In this document: in pieces, positions 59,801 to 64,000 of the stretch | Numbering within the stretch: the first letter of the stretch is position 1 | Layout of the letters: every line of letters starts with the position of its first letter | NCBI RefSeq assembly: GCF_914767665.1 | Contig: NC_059502.1 | Coordinates: 30,274,812 to 30,338,811 of the forward strand | Length of the DNA: 64,000 bases | DNA from: Harmonia axyridis | Taxonomy: Eukaryota; Arthropoda; Insecta; Coleoptera; Coccinellidae | Direction: 5' to 3' | Notes under the pieces: model-generated | Seen by the model: the letters and a program-made list of their open reading frames with translations, nothing else | Told to the model about the DNA's origin: nothing | The model's database searches: none | Made by a program: the position numbers and the translations under genes

Positions 59801-59802
59801 TA

Positions 59803-60344
59803 TATGTGTAGCATATCAATATGGGATATTGAACCCACCTAACGCTGTATGAAATGAAGAACACGGGATTTTTCAGGATAATTCAATTTCATCAATGGAT
59901 TATTGGTTTTTATTTCCAATAATAAACGTTTCAAATCATTGGGGAAAAACACTTTAAAATCCTAATGAAATTTTCACATTTTCGTTTGGATTGTATGGAA
60001 TCCTAAAATCGAATAAAAAAATTGGTCCGTCCACCGTGTAGACTTTCCTCGGAAACTATATGAGCTATTTGCATGTACTATTGTATCAAAATATTGATTG
60101 TGGTATCGCATTGATCCTCCTCGTTATACAACATGATCCATTAATTTTTAAGGCAAAAAATCAAGGAATAAAATATAAGAAGATTTTTTTCTCGGGGACT
60201 TGGAAACCGATAATCATGAAATTGAAAGTATGTATTGTTGCGATAATACTGAATTTAATATGTCATACCGCAAGGTTCTAGCGCTTGTAATATTGGAATT
60301 ATTTATTTTTACACGCATTATTTCAGAAAACATAATATAACGGG
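59803..60344. other. No gene seen
   Basis: AT-rich tract up to the mariner remnant. The 73-codon ORF at 60060-60281 has no motif. Confidence 0.4.
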
Positions 60345-60379
60345 TCTTCTTTCAGCTGCATGAGAAGTTTCGATGGTTG

Positions 60380-61445
60380 TGGTGTATGGTTTGTTAGTTG
60401 AGAATGCCGAACTGTGGCATTTTTATTCAGTATGGTTTGATAATTCATCATAAATCACTTCGCTAATTTTACGAACAAAATAATCGTCCTAGTGAGCAAG
60501 CAATTCGTGCAGTTATTGATCGTTTTTGCACTAGTTAAACTCTATTTTCTTGATTCAAAACCACTACAAGACAAAGAAAGGTGCGTACTGAAAAGAATAT
60601 TGCCGTTGAAGAAGACGCCGAAATGACGATTCGTCACCGTTCTCAACTTGTTGGCCTTTGTCCTTCGACTACGTGGAATACTTGACTTGAGGATCTCACT
60701 TGTGCAAAGAATTACGATCAAATGACCATCGTTACGTCGCATTTTTGCTGACTGGGATAGTTTGAAACAGTCTGAAGTTAAACATTTTTACCGATGAATT
60801 GTGTTTACTGATGAAGCTCATTTACATTCAAATAGCTTCGCCAATAAGCAGGAATATAGAGGAAAGACAATCCTCAAGCCATTAATGAATCACATCCATC
60901 AAAATTGACAATATGTTGCGGTTGACACGCTAGCGGCATCATCGGTCCCTATTTCTTTCGAAATGCTACCGATCCATTCTGACTAATTTTTTTGTTTGAA
61001 AAAATTGATCAGCTTAACATCGACAACCTTCGATTTCAAAAAGACTCTGAAACTTGCCATATAGCGGACTTAACTATCAATTTATTGAGAATTCATTTGG
61101 TGACAACTTCATTTCCAGAAGTGATCCTGTTAACTGGCCCCCTCGTTCATGCGACTCAAAGCCTCTCTATAACTCTTTATGTTAAGCTATTGGTTAGGCA
61201 GACAAACCAGCAACTTCTGAAGAATCGGAAGCCAATATTCAAGTCACCATTGACGTCATATGGACAGATTCTTTGGAAAAAGTAGTGAAAATATTGGACA
61301 GATCGAATGGACTTTTCAACTCGTAGCCGTGGCGGAAATATGCCGGAAATTATCAAAAATAAATACAATGGAATTTTCTACCACATTATAATGATAAAAA
61401 ATTCATTCCAACAATATTTCGGCCATTTTTTTTTTCATCCAAAAT
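60380..61445 (+). pseudogene. Mariner/Tc3-type transposase pseudogene, near full length
   Basis: The protein is a DDE transposase of an insect IS630/Tc1/mariner group with an N-terminal helix-turn-helix. Across several frames I read NRPSEQAIRAVIDRF, VEEDAEMTIRHRSQLVG, RRIFADWDSL, IVFTDEAHLHSN (catalytic D), DNPQAINES, GIIGPYFFRNAT, FQKDSETCHIADLTINLL (second D), GDNFISRSDPVNWPPRSCD and ATSEESEANIQVTIDV. The usual DYFLWG third acidic box has become LYNSLC, so the triad is broken. The end matches the family (DRSN, then RGGNMPEIIK in another frame). At least eight frameshifts or stops show an old, dead copy. TIRs were not fixed. Confidence 0.85.
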
Positions 61446-61449
61446 TCTC

Positions 61450-63440
61450 TTCTCTTCTTCATAAAAACTACCTGTTATGCGAGTCTAACTTATAATTAAC
61501 TGAGCATAAAATACGAGTATCTTTTTCATGAGGAACCCATTCGCTGTTAAATCAAAAATTGTCAGTGCAGTCACTGAAGCGGTGTGGAATAGAGTAACAA
61601 CGCCTACACAGAAGACAACAGAACACAGAACATACAACCGGTTCTCTTAATTCGTACAAGCTTTGAGCTAGAAGGAAATTAAGTCATACTGTATAATTCT
61701 TCAAACACAAATTTTTGTTGTCTGAACGAAAATTCTAATGAAGATTAGAAATGACAAACAGTTCAATCTCATATTTCAATCGGTATCTCTAACTTGTGCA
61801 TGCAATTTTTGAAATGGAATCCACCGAATAAATATTTCATGTTTTTTTTTCATTAGTGAAGAATGAGTATTCTTGTTTTTTGTCCCACATTAATTCGAGG
61901 CCATTGGTGTATATCACAAGAACACCTTGCAATGTTTAAGGTTGAAAAAATTCCCACCATTCCGAATCACACTCCCAGGGGTTAACGCTGCTGAAAATTT
62001 TATATAGGTGAAGGTTTACGATATCGTTTCCATCATAAGAGAAAAAGAATTCCGTTTCCGGTAGGTGAATTCAGCCGAAAATTGTGGAATTTATGTATTG
62101 AATTTTCCTCGGGAACCATGGTCATCAACAAATATCCGGTTGTGGAGATTCACAGGAAAATAGATATTATTGGCTAACATATTTTATATAGTGTTATTAA
62201 ATATTCTGTAACAAAGAATTTTCCTAAATTGTTGATAGACTTCATCAACTAGATCATTGAGCCGAATCGATGCAACTATAAATTTCATTCCATAATTATA
62301 TTTATCTTTAATTATATTGCTATTAAAATAAATATGATTGCTTCACGAGATGAAGTCGTTGATTGGCAAATGATTATAAATATAGGAAATTTAATGTTTG
62401 TTATAATTTCAAAACTGCTACGTTTAAATCAAGGCTTACCGCACACTAACAACTTTTTAGTTTCGGTGATTAAAATTTATAGTGGCCTGAAAGTTGTCTA
62501 CTGGCAACTGAATAGTTTGTTCAGAACACCATTTTTAAAATTTATTTCGTTGAGATTGCGTGCATTTATGCTCATGTCTCTAGCAAAATTACGGAAAATA
62601 CAAAAATATTGCGTCCATCCATTTATCACCGCAAGACTTTTCGATGGACAATTTGCCAAGTCGTTTCAAATGTTTTAATTATTTGAATTAATTTCTTTTT
62701 TTGACAAATTGCGTAAATAATTCAAACCACAACTATTTTTTTGGATTTTTATCAGCCTGTTGTTCCACTATTTTATTATAATTCAGTGGGTGTGATTCAA
62801 TTGCTTCGATAAACAATTTGATATCTAGTGACATAATTCAGGGAGGACGAGACTGCAACTGATGAACTGACCTAGTTTGAATGACCAGTGTGCGCAGACG
62901 CGAATGTTCTTTTTTGCAAGCAGTATTGAATTAAAAGAAGAAGAAAAAACTTCAAACGTTTTATTAAAATGGCTACAGGTTTAGATCTCCTAGAAGTTAT
63001 AAAATCAAGAAAAAGGCACAACTGAGCAAAAGAAATTAACAAAAACAATGCAACGGGGGAGAGAAAAGAGCATATGAACAAGTAGAAAGAAAAAGATGAC
63101 TTGAACCTATCCTTATCAGAAATAAGAGTTATCTAAATAAAATTGGCGCATTAGAATAACAAAGAGCTGAAAAATATAAGAAAGAAATTCTTCAAAAACA
63201 GGGAAGCATTCCTACTAATTGAAAATGAAACAAACAGAGCAATGAATATAAATTGAACTTCAAATGACAAAAAATGGAACAGGAACTGGGGCTCCATTTA
63301 TGTGGAATTGTGAAAAAGTGAAGGAAACAACAAACGAAATGTATGAAAACACAATAGAAACAAACAGATGAAGTCACTATGGAAAAACAGAACCATGTCG
63401 ATGGAAATAAGGTGTTAAAACTAAATCCGGAAAGTTATAT
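61450..63440. other. No gene supported
   Basis: The longest ORF (62334-62678, 114 codons) has no recognisable motif, splice context or start context to support it. The rest is AT-rich. It could contain the 3' flank of the Penelope-like element below. Confidence 0.4.
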
Positions 63441-63449
63441 TGGGAATTC

Positions 63450-64000
63450 AACAAATCAGAAGAGGTTCTATCTTTTGCTCTAGTGATACAAACTTTTTTT
63501 CAAGTATCGCAAATGGCTGTGTTGGAAAGAGGGTAAAGGACTTTAGGAATGCAGGATGGGGAGTGATCAAGGTTTGTCCAGACATGTTCGGCAAAATTGG
63601 ATTTATTGGGGTTGTTTTTCTGAATAACTCTAAAATGCTCCTGGGCTTCTGAACTTCTTCTAAAAGTTCTTCCGATATAAAAAAAACTCTGCAAGAACAA
63701 TAAAGTTGGTAAATGCTCAATTTATCAAGCGAATTAACGGAATCTCTACCTTTTGAGAGATGTGATTATAAAGTTTCGTTTATTTTGAAAGATATTCTAA
63801 CGTTATATTGGCAGAGGCACTTTTGTAGTTCTTCGGAAACAATCAACATTGGACCAGTAGAACTGAAGATATTGAAAAATTTTGAATTTCTTATTCGCGC
63901 ATGCTCAACGCGCATCCTCAATCTGGAAATGTCGAATTTTGTTGAAACCATTTACAACTCCAAATGAACAGAAGTTGATGTTGTGAATAGCTCTAAAATG
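63450..64000 (-). pseudogene. Penelope-like element, RT tail and GIY-YIG endonuclease
   Basis: Minus-strand reading from the window edge gives LQKCLCQYNVRISFKINETL, a stop, then KGRDSVNSLDKLSIYQLYC, the linker after the reverse transcriptase. SCRVF follows and, after a one-frame shift at about 63680, FYIGRTFRRSSEAQEHF, then NKSNFAEHVWTNLDH. This is the GIY-YIG endonuclease order of Penelope-like retroelements: the Y-Q-L-Y-C-S-C part, YIGRT, R--EH, and the S-AEH-----H end. The N-terminal RT probably lies beyond 64000. The copy has at least one stop and one frameshift. Among the arginine and glutamate positions of the domain, the E of EH is kept. Confidence 0.8.

Noticed and set aside
62334..62678. 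ORF of 114 codons
   Set aside because: No motif, no splice or start context, and composition like the AT-rich flanks.

Overview
The window is AT-rich eukaryotic DNA without bacterial-style gene packing. The mobile-element remains (Tc1 and mariner transposases, an RTE-type and two Jockey/CR1-like LINEs, a Penelope-like GIY-YIG element, a Crypton-like tyrosine recombinase, and many foldback elements with TA-flanked CAGGGTG ends) point to an arthropod, most likely an insect; a beetle is plausible but not proven. No tRNA, rRNA or CRISPR array was recognised. Every recognisable protein region but one belongs to a mobile element, and all of these are truncated, deleted or frameshifted.

Layout. 1-920: an internally deleted tyrosine-recombinase element on the minus strand, flanked by a 14-bp direct repeat and ending in a palindrome. 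1860-6500: LINE fragment, a 1-kb foldback with LTR-like filler, a minisatellite and a minus-strand transposase remnant. 8600-15000: short MITEs, foldbacks of 672 and 1555 bp, an RTE 3' end and a hammerhead-like motif. 15375-18940: two LTR-like arms in inverted orientation enclosing other inverted repeats, then a direct duplication. 19200-19690: a CpG-rich island with the only plausible host coding exon (signal-peptide-like start, phase-0 splice donor). If real, much of the DNA to its right could be its first intron. 22596-27845: Tc1 remnant, LINE remnant, third LTR-like copy. 29700-44500: dense foldbacks, including nested and back-to-back copies and one (39871-41312) whose non-repeated core carries most of a 131-codon ORF. 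46267-46450: a 64-bp hairpin with one mismatch. 48500-58600: a palindromic dispersed repeat (one copy split by a LINE with a 5-bp target-site duplication), duplicated segments and an ABAB-A' foldback. 58738-61445: a 1063-bp foldback and a mariner-type remnant. 63440-64000: a Penelope-like C-terminus.

The sequences do not form a pathway. What they share is repeated insertion of TA-targeting, terminally inverted DNA elements into one another. I see no convincing new multi-gene system. The best leads are the foldback with the private ORF, the deleted tyrosine-recombinase element, the near-perfect hairpin and the CpG-rich exon. Boundaries were found by reading, not alignment, and may be off by a few to tens of bases.
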